A stretch of DNA of 64,000 nucleotides from Acanthosepion esculentum (taxonomy: Eukaryota; Mollusca; Cephalopoda; Sepiida; Sepiidae): the NCBI GenBank assembly GCA_964036315.1, contig OZ038479.1, positions 60,084,393 through 60,148,392 on the forward strand, given 5' to 3'. Shown in pieces: positions 1 to 11,175 of this stretch. Position numbers and translations under genes: made by a program. The notes beneath the pieces are model-generated. The model worked only from the letters and a program-made list of their open reading frames with translations, did no database searches and had not been told where the DNA came from. The first letter of the stretch is position 1, and each line of letters begins with the position of its first letter.

Positions 1-111
1 TACACACATATATACATATATACACACACACATATATACATATATATATATATACACACATATATACATATATACACACACACATATATACATATATATA
101 TATATACACAC

Positions 112-142
<31 letters not shown>

Positions 143-969
143 TATATACACATATATATATATACACATATATATATACACATATATATATATATACACA
201 TATATATATATATACACATATATATATATACACATATATATATATACACATATATATATATACACATATATATATATATACACATATATATATATACACA
301 TATATATATATACACATATATATATATACACACATATATATATACACACATATATATATACACATATATATATATACACATATATATATATACACATATA
401 TATATACACATATATATATATACACATATATATATATACACATATATATATATACACATATATATATACACATATATATACACATATATATATACACATA
501 TATATACACATATATATACACATATATATATACACACATATATATATATACACATATATACATATATATATATATATACACACATATATATATATACACA
601 CATATATATATATACACATATATACATATATATATATATATACACACATATATATATATACACATATATACATATATACACACATATATACACATATATA
701 TATATATACACATATATACATATATACACACATATATACACATATATATATATACACATATATACATATATACACACATATATACATATATACACACATA
801 TATATATATACACATATATACATATATATACACACATATATATATATACATATATACACACACATATATACATATATATATATACACACATATACATATA
901 TACACACACATATATACATATATACACATATACATACACATATATACATATATACACACACATATATAC

Positions 970-1000
<31 letters not shown>

Positions 1001-1858
1001 TATATACATATATATATACACATATATACACACACATATATATACACATATATACATATATATATACACACACATATATACATATATATATACATCATAT
1101 ATACATATATATATACACATATGTACATATATATACACGCACACATGTACATATATATACATGCACACACATATATACATATATATATACACGCACACAC
1201 ACATATATATATATACGCACACACACATATATACGCACACATATATATATACACACACATATACATATATACACACACATATACATATATACACACATAT
1301 ATACACACACACCTATACATATATACACACACACACATATATATACACACACACACACATATATACGCACACACATATATACATACGCACACATATATAT
1401 ATATATACGCACATATATACATATATATATACACACACATATATACATATACACACACATATATATATACGCACATATATACATATATATATACACACAC
1501 ATATATACATATACACACACATATATACATATACACACACATATATACATATATATATATACACATATACACACATATATATATACACATATACACACAT
1601 ATATACATATATATACACATATACACACATATATACATATACACACATATATACATGTATATACACATATATACATATACACATATACACACATATATAC
1701 ATATACACATATACACACATATATACATATACACACATATATACATATATATACACACACATATATACATATATCTATATACACACACATCTATATACAC
1801 ATACATATATATATATATATACACACATACATATATATATATACACACACATACATAC

Positions 1859-1891
<33 letters not shown>

Positions 1892-1958
1892 CACACACAT
1901 ACATATATACATACACACACATACATATATACTCACATATACATATACACACACAAAT

Positions 1959-2000
<42 letters not shown>

Positions 2001-2056
2001 TATATATAGACACAGATATATATACATATATAAATATATATATACATATATATAAA
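1..2056. repeat. (TA)n/(CA)n compound microsatellite, about 2 kb
   Basis: The tract consists of TA and CA dinucleotides in irregular blocks. Almost every step alternates pyrimidine and purine, with rare breaks (for example near 1094, 1311, 1932 and 1957). It starts at the window edge, so its full length is unknown. Its reading frames stay open only because the dinucleotide set has few stops; they encode Tyr/Ile/His/Thr or Cys/Val/Tyr repeats and are not genes. Confidence 0.95.
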
Positions 2057-2059
2057 GGA

Positions 2060-2310
2060 TAGCTACATTACAGCAGTGAAAAAGTAACTGAAGCTAAGAT
2101 GCCAGATGAAGACCAATAAAATTAAAAATTCTTCAGAAAAATCAAGAATCTCTAAGTACACCGTAGACATGCTAGACCAGATGTAGCTCTAATATCCGCT
2201 GCCGGGATGAATGTCAGGCTGCCGTCGGGTTGAGTGGCCTTGAATCAATCTGTACTACTTTTCTTTACAAATGGGCTAACAAGGAAGAAGCAGTCAATTA
2301 ACAAGAGAGT
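2060..2310 (-). mobile_element. LINE relic, 3' region fragment
   Basis: The block 2060-2170 matches 24900-25020 in the same orientation. The shared phrase contains 'aatctctaagtaca' and 'gaccagat', which on the minus strand encodes the C-terminal RT tail of the LINE (compare YLEIL.. in the 24.5 kb copy). The piece at 2170-2310 diverges and may come from another LINE copy. It sits directly against the microsatellite. Confidence 0.5.
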
Positions 2311-2639
2311 TGCACAAGTAAATGGAATATATATATATATGCGTAACAACAATCGTACAAAACAGTAATTCAGTTGTTTGAAATGCTAAAATTTACTTAT
2401 CCTTGGAATTTTGATTGAGGAAATTTTGATTAGGAAAATGTTCTTGTTGATAAACTTTGAAATGTATTTAAAAGTCTGTGAGTTTGGAGAACTTTAGTAA
2501 GATGTATTGTTACTTGGAAGAGTAACAATACACAATGTTAACTGTTTCTCTCCTTGTGGTTGAAAGATTGGATGTTTTAGATGTTTGTACGTACGTGTGC
2601 ATGTGTGTCATGACACTTCAGAGTGTTTTCCCCTAAAGA

Positions 2640-2965
2640 AGAAACGCAACTTCTCTACTGAGCATACAAGACTAATAAGACAGATTCTGATGAAAACAAT
2701 TGTCTAGCACAACATATTGAAACAACTTTCCTAGTAGCAGACTTAGCAATTGATTCAATATAATCAGGCAAAAAGGCTTGAATATAATCAGGCAAAAAGG
2801 CTTGAAATCTGATGATTAAGAGAGCAGTTTTGAAGACATTAAACTTAATGAGGCATTTCTTCCTCTAGTTAACAACAGATTATAGATAATTTTTGAGATC
2901 AGCTGCCAATTTGAAGTTATGGAACCAATCAGACTTACAATTAAAACAGGAGATAGTTTCAATAC
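2640..2965 (-). mobile_element. LINE reverse-transcriptase relic
   Basis: This is a minus-strand relic colinear with 13520-13760 and 25250-25450. It shares the words around 'taatgaggcatttcttcctc' and 'aacaacagatta', which are the RT stretch downstream of the YADD box in the better preserved copies. It has many stops. It occupies the same place in module 1 as the LINE relics in modules 2 and 3, so the insertion is older than the module duplication. Confidence 0.55.
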
Positions 2966-3029
2966 AGATTATTAATGAAAATATGTGGAAAAGTAGTTGT
3001 TACTAATGCAGAATTGTACAGCACTATTT

Positions 3030-3960
3030 ACTGTAGAGCTTAAGATGATGCAAGAATCCACCATGTGTAATGTCATATTGTCAACTCACTTGTTAGCCAT
3101 TCATGAACAAGGAAATCTCTCAAGAGTCATTTCATTACCTGCCTGTATGTTCTCAGCTTCTTTATCTTCAAAAGGCAAATAAGTAAAGACTATTATGTGA
3201 AAAATCATTTCATTGAGGAAAAATAACAAGATGACGAAATTGATTAAATATTTTATCCTTAATATTTTAATAGGTTCATATAAAAAATTAACACAAAACT
3301 AAAAGCATATACCAATTAAAATATGTAAACTGCAAAATGAAAACTTATTCCACAAACATTTATAATCTCAACTAGATGATTTTAGAAACATTTAGTTCAA
3401 AGTACAATTGATTGAGAAGTTTATCTCTCAAACTGTTAATGAAAATTTACTTATTTCAGAAACTTTGTGGGAGGGCCATTTCTTCTGGAATCTCTGTCAT
3501 GAAACTTGCCACAAGAGCAGGGATATTGCTGGTCTTGGAAACCTCCAAAGAGATCATTTTCTTACTACTCCCTATTCTCATGCGGACTGTATTTAGAAGG
3601 CAAAAGAGATGAAAAAGCAAAAAGATTCTTGGGAAAGAATTCAGAAGCAATGGCTGGTGAGTGACTTGCAACTATACTGAAAGAAAATGCAGGAGTTTAC
3701 AGATGGGACTTCAGTAAAATACACATCATAGGTGCAAATCTGCAATCTGTGATAATATGGAAAGGAGACTGATGAAAAAACTTTTCATGAGAAATACGTA
3801 AGATGTGCACCAAACATGTGCACTTGGGATGAATTGGCATGGACATAGACAAATCATAGAGCTGTATTCTTGACACTGAAAAAAGGGTGGAATCCAGAAG
3901 TGAGGGTCTTGCAATTTCCAAAGAGTGCATAAAGTGGACGATCAAATAAAAGACATTGCA
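3030..3960. repeat. Duplicated 3'-flank block, module 1
   Basis: Bases 3030-3200 are nearly identical to 14520-14690 (both contain 'gatgatgcaagaatccacca'). Bases 3400-3960 align loosely to 14820-15240, and the end (near 3905) to 17265. No conserved reading frame is seen; the short frames here differ between copies. It is best read as part of the duplicated module downstream of the zinc-finger genes. Confidence 0.6.
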
Positions 3961-4069
3961 TTAAGAAGTAATTAAAATGTATTCGTGAAATGGGATTCAA
4001 ATGAATGCAGTGGCAAGAGGAGGCAATTCTCTAAATTTTAACTGCTATAATTTATCTAAGAATAGCTAA

Positions 4070-4640
4070 ATGAGAGTAGGGAAGATAGAGAAAATTACTT
4101 GCTTTACCCGGTGATTGTGACACCAAGCATACAAGATATAAAATGGGGAGAGTATTCTATACCTGATCTTCCCATAATGTAAAAATTCAATATGACCAGC
4201 AATAAACAATTCAAAGGCAGACAGAGCAAGAGCAAATAAACATTTGCATTAACATTATCAGAAATGTACATACATATGACAATTATAGATGTAAAATGTA
4301 TTCACATAACATACATTGTTTACTATCATTGAATTTTAATGATGAGATTGAAATAAATGTGGTGGTCTAGGGAAGTCACATGATTTTCCAAAGTATAAAA
4401 GAGGATAAGGAAGGCCAGAGAAAATTTCTTGAATCAGCCCTTGAATATTAATGACACAAGGTAGATATAAATGGGGAGGGTGTTCTATGCCTGACATTCC
4501 AATCATGTAAAGAGTTAAGAAGACCAGCAATAAAAAAAAGCAAAAAGAGACAGGATAAATAAAAGTATTTGCATATACATTGTCAGAAATGTATGTGCAT
4601 ATACATTTAAGTTAGACACAGAATTTTATTTTATTTCAAA
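4070..4640 (-). repeat. Two copies of a ~220-bp flank repeat
   Basis: Two tandem-spaced copies (about 4070-4285 and 4395-4620) belong to a repeat family that also occurs at 17455-17660, 17835-18040, 51130-51370, 51745-51930, 53010-53255 and 62790-63040. On the minus strand the best copies read as a hydrophobic stretch (QICLFALALSALGLFIAGHI) followed by a short polar tail. The copies here are frameshifted. The hydrophobic stretch also looks like a polypyrimidine tract ending in TTTAG. Confidence 0.6.
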
Positions 4641-4861
4641 AAGAACCTCTTTAGGTTAATATCTCTAATTTTGCAAAATAAAGTTCATTTTTTCCCCTCA
4701 TATATTCAGGAGGAAATTAATGTATTCATCAAATCACCTATTAAACTAAAAGAAAAATAACATTGACTCTGCAAATGTCCACCTTATTTTAAATCATAAT
4801 TGTTCACATGCAGAAAACCACTTGAATAAAACAAAATCATAGATGACAGAAAAGGAAACAT

Positions 4862-4867
4862 TTTATT
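4862..4867 (-). terminator. Putative poly-A signal, ZNF gene 1
   Basis: AATAAA on the minus strand, about 0.87 kb downstream of the gene 1 stop. The context (minus GGGTCTTTAATAAAATG) is conserved at 18304-18309 downstream of gene 2, which suggests a shared 3' end. The use of this site is inferred. Confidence 0.4.
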
Positions 4868-5389
4868 AAAGACCCTGAAAAGGCATGTTCCTAATGTTAT
4901 GTTTGTAAGACTGTAATCACAATTCTTATTTATGTGATTACCAAAAGAAAGATGAATTTATTTCATTCTTGTATACAAAATTAATTGCTAATTTAATAAT
5001 CAAGCAATGCAATCTAAATTTTCTGATGCTGACTTATCTGCATTTGTATGCATAAACTTTTGACTGAGTGGAATTAAATACATTATCTCTTGGATTTTCA
5101 ATGCAAATTTTGATGAAAATAATTATTCTTAAATTTAGTTTGAGATTTCACAGATGTCTGTTATACTTTTCAGTGAAAAAGCTGGTGCATAAATCAGATG
5201 ATATAGTTTTTATGTTAGCATCCTAATTGGGGAAAAAATACTGGTTCGCATGTCTAAAATTTATAACTAGGGAATGTTTCACATGCCTTTCCACTTTTGA
5301 ATTCCTTGAAAATTCAAATTCACATGTCATAAAAATATGATTGCTCTCCAGTGACAACTCAAACTTGAAGTATCTGAAAACATTGCATT

Positions 5390-5732
5390 ATAGATCTTAA
5401 AAGACTATGGCTTTTCTCCAATGTATTATCCCATATGGGATGCTAAATATGAGTAACATGAAAATGTCTATACACAAATTACACAATGATATGATTTCTA
5501 TTTAGTCTAGATTTGCAAACAGCAAACCCAACTTGACTTCCTTGAAAAAGCGGGTCAACAAATGTCACATGAATAAGGTCTTTCTCCAGTGTCTTAATGC
5601 ATGTGACACACTAAACGTGACTTCCATGAAAATGCAGATCCACATATTTCAAAAGAAAATTGTATCTCTTCAATGTGTATGGGGAATTTTCAATAATCTC
5701 CACATGCTTGAAAATGAAGATTCACAAACTTC
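5390..5732 (-). pseudogene. Decayed C-terminal zinc fingers of ZNF gene 1
   Basis: The 84-bp finger periodicity continues past the gene 1 stop. Bases 5700-5735 keep CxxC context, with the first Cys codon changed to the TGA stop. Further repeats at about 5390-5700 keep words such as 'cttccatgaaaatgcagatc' but carry stops and lost Cys/His codons. This is former coding sequence that is now 3' UTR. Confidence 0.75.
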
Positions 5733-7373
5733 TCAAGGATATTGTTTCTCTGCAGTGTGTATTTGCATATGGGACATCAAATTTGATTTCTGTGAAAATG
5801 TAGAACCACAAATTTCACAAGAATATGGTTTTCCTCCTGGGTGGTTATGCATATGCTGCACCAACCCTGACTTCCATGAAAATGCAGATCCACAAACTTC
5901 ACAAGAATATGGTTTCTCTCCTGTGTGTCTACGCATATGTTGCAACAAGCCTGACTTCCAGGAAAATGCAGATCCACAAACTTCACAAGAATATGTTTTC
6001 TTTCCAGTGTGTTTTTGCATATGGCAAACCAATTGTGATTTCTGTGAAAATGAAGATTCACAAACTTTGCAGGAATATAGTTTCTCTTCAGTGTGCATGT
6101 GCATATGCTTCACCAGAGCTGACGACTGTGAAAATGCAGATTTACAAACTTCAGGTGAATACTGTTTCTGTACAGTGTGTCTTTGCATATGACGCATCAA
6201 ATGTGCTTTCTGTGAAAATGCAGATCCACAAACATTGCAGGAATATGGTTTCTCTCCAGTGTGTGTGCGCATATGCTTAACTAGAGCTGATGACTTTGTA
6301 AATGCAGATTTACAAACCTCACAAGAATATGGTTTCTCTCCAGTGTGTATTAGCATATGACACACTAAAAATGATTTTTGAGAAAATGCAGATCCACACA
6401 CTTCACAAGAAAATGGCTTCTCTCCAGTGTGTGATCGAATATGTTTCACTAAGTATGACTTTGATGAAAATGCAGTGCCACAAAATTCACAAGGATACAG
6501 TTTTTCTCCAGTGTGACTACGCATATGGCTCACCAAAGATGTCTTCCATGAAAATGCAGATCCACAAACTTCACAAGTGTATGGTTTCTCTCCAGTGTGT
6601 GTACTCATATGGCTCACCAAAGATGACTTCCATGAAAATGCAGATCCACAAACTTCACAAGAATATGGTTTCTCTCCAGTGTGTGTACTCATATGGCTTA
6701 TCACAGATGACTTCTGTGAAAACGCAGTGCCACAAACTTCACATGGATATGGTTTATCTCCTGTATGCGTACTCATATGATAGACCAAACTTGACTTGCG
6801 TGAAAATGCACCTCCACATATTTCACAAGAATATGGTTTCTCTCCAGTGTGTGTACGGATATGTTTCACCAATGTGGACTTCTCAGAAAATGAAGATTTG
6901 CAAATTTCACAAGAATATGGTTTTTCTCCAGTATGTGTACGGATATGTTTCACTAATGTTGATTTGTCTGAAAACGAAGACTCACAAAATTCACAAGAAT
7001 ATGGTTTCTCTCCAGTGTGTGTTCGCATATGGCTCACCAAATTTGCCTTCAGTGAAAATGCACATCCACATACATCACAAGAATATGGTTTCTCTCCAGT
7101 GTGTGTGCGGATATGTTTCACTAATGTTGACTTGTGTGAAAATGAAGATTCGCAAACTTCACAAGAATATGGTTTCTCACCTGTGTGTTTACGCATATGC
7201 TGCACCAGTACTGATTTCCATAAAAATCCTGATCCACAAACTTCACACGAATATGGTTTCTCACCTGTTTGTGTAGGCATATTGCTAGACATATGTAACT
7301 TGACTGATAATCCACTTCCAGACTCTTCTGAAAATGACTTCTCCTCACCAGTGTGCGTATGTTTATGTTCCAT
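5733..7373 (-). CDS. C2H2 zinc-finger protein 1 (18 fingers)
   Basis: This is a probable nuclear DNA-binding protein of 546 residues. Residues 1-42 hold a decayed finger. From residue 43 there are 18 fingers of 28 residues, each C-x2-C-x12-H-x3-H with a TGEKPYS-type linker. Finger 14 (from residue 407) has Pro in place of its first Cys. The chosen start is the first ATG in frame (7373); the frame is open for about 30 more codons but without an ATG. The stop is a TGA where the first Cys of a 19th finger would be. No KRAB, BTB or other effector domain is seen. The coding region lies in one exon whose acceptor is at 7692/7693, and a conserved first exon lies near 10.6-11.1 kb. The helix -1 position varies (Q, W, R, H, S, D, E, L), which suggests a diverse target. 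The family is certain; the exact start is less so. Confidence 0.85.
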   Translation of the reverse strand: MEHKHTHTGEEKSFSEESGSGLSVKLHMSSNMPTQTGEKPYSCEVCGSGFLWKSVLVQHMRKHTGEKPYSCEVCESSFSHKSTLVKHIRTHTGEKPYSCDVCGCAFSLKANLVSHMRTHTGEKPYSCEFCESSFSDKSTLVKHIRTHTGEKPYSCEICKSSFSEKSTLVKHIRTHTGEKPYSCEICGGAFSRKSSLVYHMSTHTGDKPYPCEVCGTAFSQKSSVISHMSTHTGEKPYSCEVCGSAFSWKSSLVSHMSTHTGEKPYTCEVCGSAFSWKTSLVSHMRSHTGEKLYPCEFCGTAFSSKSYLVKHIRSHTGEKPFSCEVCGSAFSQKSFLVCHMLIHTGEKPYSCEVCKSAFTKSSALVKHMRTHTGEKPYSCNVCGSAFSQKAHLMRHMQRHTVQKQYSPEVCKSAFSQSSALVKHMHMHTEEKLYSCKVCESSFSQKSQLVCHMQKHTGKKTYSCEVCGSAFSWKSGLLQHMRRHTGEKPYSCEVCGSAFSWKSGLVQHMHNHPGGKPYSCEICGSTFSQKSNLMSHMQIHTAEKQYP

Positions 7374-7692
7374 CAAAAAAGAGTTATCATTCCTAAAAAA
7401 TACACTTCCTCTCAGTATGCTAAATCTGACTTCACAACAAAGATTTTCAATGTTTACTCACATCTAATATCATATTTCTTTAGTAATGTCAAACGACAGA
7501 TTTCAAAGTACATTATTTTTTTTTTTAATTTTCACGGTGAAGCTCTGGAAAGTGTAGATGCACATCTATTACATGAAGACTGTTGCAAATATTTCTATGT
7601 TCTTGATGGAAAGAGGTGAATCTTGTTTTCTTTCTTTTAAATCCACAATAGTAATTTTCTCAATATCATGATCATTTGTACAGCTGAAATAT
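7374..7692 (-). other. 5' part of ZNF gene 1 finger exon (5' UTR)
   Basis: The minus sequence shows a splice acceptor (..TTTTCATTGGCAG|ATATTTCAG). It is homologous to the acceptors of genes 2, 3 and 4. The first bases read in the finger frame as (R)YFSCTNDHDIEKITIVDLKE..., then reach TAA after about 43 codons. The same stop context recurs in gene 2 (ATVFM-stop against ATIFI-stop). It is therefore probably an untranslated leader or short upstream frame, followed by a decayed finger joined to the ORF. Confidence 0.6.
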
Positions 7693-9199
7693 CTGCCAAT
7701 GAAAAGCAAGAAAGTATATATTAACAGAGATAGTGAATATGAAAGTAAATCAATCCATACTCTACTAGAAACATGTAATTATATAATAAAGCTGATTTAG
7801 GCCAGCACAAAGACACAATAATGCAGCAACTAACAAAACTTTGTCCAATACAGAAACAGTTCTATCTGCATAACAAGCTACAAAAGTAAATTTTTTTTGT
7901 TTCTTTCAAAAGAGATAAAAATAGGTGAGTGCCTTAATCATATAATTTTATCTACTCAGTTAGCTGAAAAATTTAGGAAAATATTCTCCATAATCTAATG
8001 TTTTATTGAATTTACTGTAGTTATCACTTATTTTCTGATTATGGTTGTCCATGTTTACAAAAATTGGCACATCCATACACACAGAAAAATGAGGTGGGGG
8101 TGGGGTTCGATGAATTGTCATAAGCTTTTCCATTTATGATAAATAGTTTTAGCTAATAACAATATCACCCAACCTCTACAAATTAATAAAGAAATTTAAA
8201 AGATTTAAGACATCATGAATTATTCTAATTAAAACTTTAAAATGAAAACAATTCTTGTAAAAATTCATTAATCGTCAAATCAAAAAATGTTTTCTTAATA
8301 CATAATACATCTTATTCATAACAACAATTAAAAGCTTTTTTAATTAAATAATGTCTTAGTTTTATTGCATATTTTTTTTATTTTAACAGATTTTTCATAA
8401 CTGGCGGTCCTGTTTCACAAAAGCAATTGATGATTTAAATTCTCCAAGAAGCTGTGCATAAACATTAAGTGGTACAAAATTAATTTCTTGAAATTACATA
8501 AAATTAAATAAGCGGGGTTACAAATGTAATAAAAACAATGTTTGTAATCAAGATTTTCTAAGAGAAATTTCTAAAATGCTTTCATTCATTTGTGAATAAT
8601 TTCTGAAGGTTTCTGACAATTATTTGATTTTTACAAGAATTTCCAAATCACTGTGTTTTTCAACGAAAAAAAGATGTTAAAATTTCTTACACTAATTAAT
8701 TTATAGTTCACCCACTGATGCAAGAAAAACAAGATTTTTAACTAAAATTTTGAATGTTTTGATATTTTTAAATATCAAAAAATCTAATTTAATAATCAAA
8801 AAAACCTTTGGCCTTTCATCTTAATTATTTTTCATCATGGTATGCTTGTTTTGGTAGCTACTAAGAAACAAATATTTTTTTCTGTAATGATAAATTTCTT
8901 TTCAAAATAAAATTGAAATGAATCACATCTAAATGAAGAAAGATTTTCTTTTTAAAAAATGATTTGTGATTTTCTTTGGGTATCTAAGGTTTAAATAAAA
9001 TAAATTTTTATAAATGAAAAATCCTTCTTGTTGCTTTTTTTTATTTTAGTTTCAATTTCAAGTTAATAGATTAAATGTAATATTTCCAATAAGCAAAATA
9101 CTTTGCTCTCTTTCAAAACTAATTTAAATTGACTGGGAAAAGTTTTTTTTTTTCTTTTTGATAAAAATTTTGCTTTTAGGTTTAAATATCACAGAAATC

Positions 9200-9297
9200 T
9201 TTTTTTTACTCGCTTTAAAGTTTAAAGCGAGTAAAAAAAATTCTGCCAACTTCATATTAGTTTAAAGTTTAAACTAATATGAAGTTGGCAGAATTTT
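9200..9297. repeat. Two adjacent perfect hairpins
   Basis: The first inverted repeat spans 9200-9240 (20-bp arms, 1-base loop at 9220). The second spans 9237-9297 (30-bp arms, 1-base loop at 9267). They overlap in a run of A residues. Arms are perfect, which is unusual for intron sequence otherwise full of substitutions. Confidence 0.9.
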
Positions 9298-9556
9298 AAT
9301 TTCTCAAAATTTCATAAAATTAAGTGAGAGTAACATGTAAAAAAAAAAAAAATTACCAAGATTTTTGAAAAAATAAATAATTTCAGAGAATTTCATTTAT
9401 TTGTGAATAAGTCCTGAAAATTCTTTAAAATCCGACAATTATTTGATTTTTGCAAAAAATTAAATAAAAAAAAAAAACAATTCGTTTTTAACAAAAATGA
9501 AAAAACAAACGCTAAAATTCCCAATCTTTTTTTTCTTTTTTTTTTTGTTCACACGC

Positions 9557-9605
9557 TAAAAATTTTGTTTTACTTGCGTTCAACGCAAGTAAAACAAAAT
9601 TTTTA
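9557..9605. repeat. Perfect hairpin, 24-bp arms
   Basis: A perfect inverted repeat (arms 9557-9580 and 9582-9605, 1-base loop) lies in the gene 1 intron, about 260 bp from the double hairpin. The core is ACTTGCGTT/AACGCAAGT. Confidence 0.9.
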
Positions 9606-10607
9606 ACCAAAATTCCGAACGTGCTAAAGTAGAAAGGGTAAAAATAAAAATGTAATATAAAATAATAAAAAATACTCTACAGTGTTGTCTTTCCTAACAA
9701 ACATTTTGATGAGAAAACTTTGTTTTTATAAAGTTTGGGGTCTTTTTTTATCATGGTAAGCTCTTTTTCAGTACTCAATATGATTTCTACCAAGAAAGGG
9801 AATAGTTTTTCCATCGACTTCAATAATTCAATTTTGCAAATTATTAAAATGTGAGAGTGTGGAACTTGTAATATTTTCTTCTTTTTTTTTTTTTTGTCTG
9901 TTAGAATCGGGAAACAGAAAAGTGAAACATTGACTTGGCGCAAACGAAAGATGAGAGAGAAAATATTTGGTAGTATTATTTTTTTTTTTTTTTTACACGT
10001 CGTCACATCGCCGGTTGGCATTTTTTCTTTCTGTAACTAGTCTGGCTGAATTAAGGGCGGAATTTATCATAGATTATTAGGTTAATAAAGAAAAAAAATT
10101 CTGAAAAACATAAGTTGTCTTCATTTACTTTATTACATCAAGCTAAAAAAAAAACTTTTTTCTCTATTCCATAAGCTTTCATGTAACTTATTTAATTACT
10201 GTAAAAAAAAAAAAAATAAAGTAAAAGAAAAAGTGAAATATCAAACAAAACAAAATACATTTCCTTCCGTACAGAAAAAAGTTCTTTGTATCTAGTAAAA
10301 AAGAAAAAAAAACAATAATATTTTTATTTTGTTTGTTTTTTCAACATGACAAATACTCGTTTACGACTACACTTTTTTTTTTAGTTAAAAATAAAATAGA
10401 TAAAACTAAAAAATGGAATGAAAATCCAATCTAGCAAATTAATTTGTTTTATTTAGTCCAGTATTTAAGAAAACCACAACTAGTTATATTTTTTAGGTTT
10501 TCTTTATGCTCGCAAAAAATAGAAAATATTTAGAGATACAAATTGGTAAATAACGATTTTTTCCTTTTTTAAAATTGAAAACAATTTGTCTTCTTCCACT
10601 TACTTAC

Positions 10608-11130
10608 CTTTCAGACCAGAAAATGCAACGAGAAACAGAACAGGATGATTTCTTTGTGTTCAAAATATGATTTTGTTGGGATTTCTCCATCAACCTGACT
10701 AATTTTGTATTGTTCACTCAGTTGGCAGAATGATGTCGCAATTGAAAGAAATGACAACGAAATTATGAAGAAAAATGTAAGAACAGGTTACAAACAGATA
10801 TAATTCGTTTGATAATGCAAGACGAAAGAAAAGACCCCGGTGTCAAACACGATTTGGTTCCTTGCGACAATATTGAAATAATTCTTGACCTCTCAACAAG
10901 AATAAAAACTCCTGGTTAGACTCATTAACTTTCCAAATACAAAACGAATGAAACAACAAAAATAATCGGAAAAAAAAGGCAGCGAGCGTTCAAATAATAA
11001 AGTTAGAAACGCTTTCAATGAATGTAAAAACTAAAAAATCCCCAGTTTTCTTGGCATGTATGTACACAGCAAAATTACTCAAAAGTAGATTTATGACATA
11101 TTTTCCCCGCCACAAAATTTTTCATTTACC
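10608..11130 (-). other. Putative non-coding exon 1 of ZNF gene 1
   Basis: The 3' edge is a strong minus-strand donor (CTGAAAG|GTAAGTAAG, exon end at 10608). The body aligns with 23280-23600 and 58165-58555. Shared words include 'tttctttgtgttcaaa' near the donor and the CCAACAAAATTCTGG block near the start. No ATG in frame with the fingers is present, so it is treated as 5' UTR. The 5' edge is set by the promoter call and is approximate. Confidence 0.55.
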
Positions 11131-11175
11131 AGAATTTTGTTGGCAAGTTGCTGTCTAAGTATACTACCCTATCAA
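11120..11175 (-). promoter_or_regulatory. Putative core promoter, ZNF gene 1
   Basis: On the minus strand a TATA-like AGTATACT (11158-11165) precedes the conserved block CCAACAAAATTCTGG by about 20 bases. The same order occurs at 23600-23640 (TATTTATA) and 58555-58600. Conservation among three modules and position upstream of the donor exon support a promoter; start-site usage is inferred. Confidence 0.45.

Larger units (their letters stand above)
7693..10607 (-). other. Intron 1 of ZNF gene 1
   Basis: This AT-rich stretch of about 2.9 kb lies between the donor at 10607 and the acceptor at 7693. It has no supported gene. It contains blocks repeated in the introns of the other modules: 8700-8850 and 9670-9790, the latter ending in the 'atcatggtaagctc' type of phrase. 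It also holds homopolymer runs and several perfect hairpins. Short open frames (such as 9677-10021) are not conserved between modules. Confidence 0.6.

Noticed and set aside
1095..2062. Open frames of 149-313 codons in the microsatellite
   Set aside because: TA/CA dinucleotides rarely make stops; the products are only Tyr, Ile, His, Thr, Cys and Val.
5533..7467. Plus-strand open frames opposite ZNF 1 (219, 324 and 223 codons)
   Set aside because: Same antisense effect of finger periodicity. The minus strand has the conserved Cys2His2 pattern.
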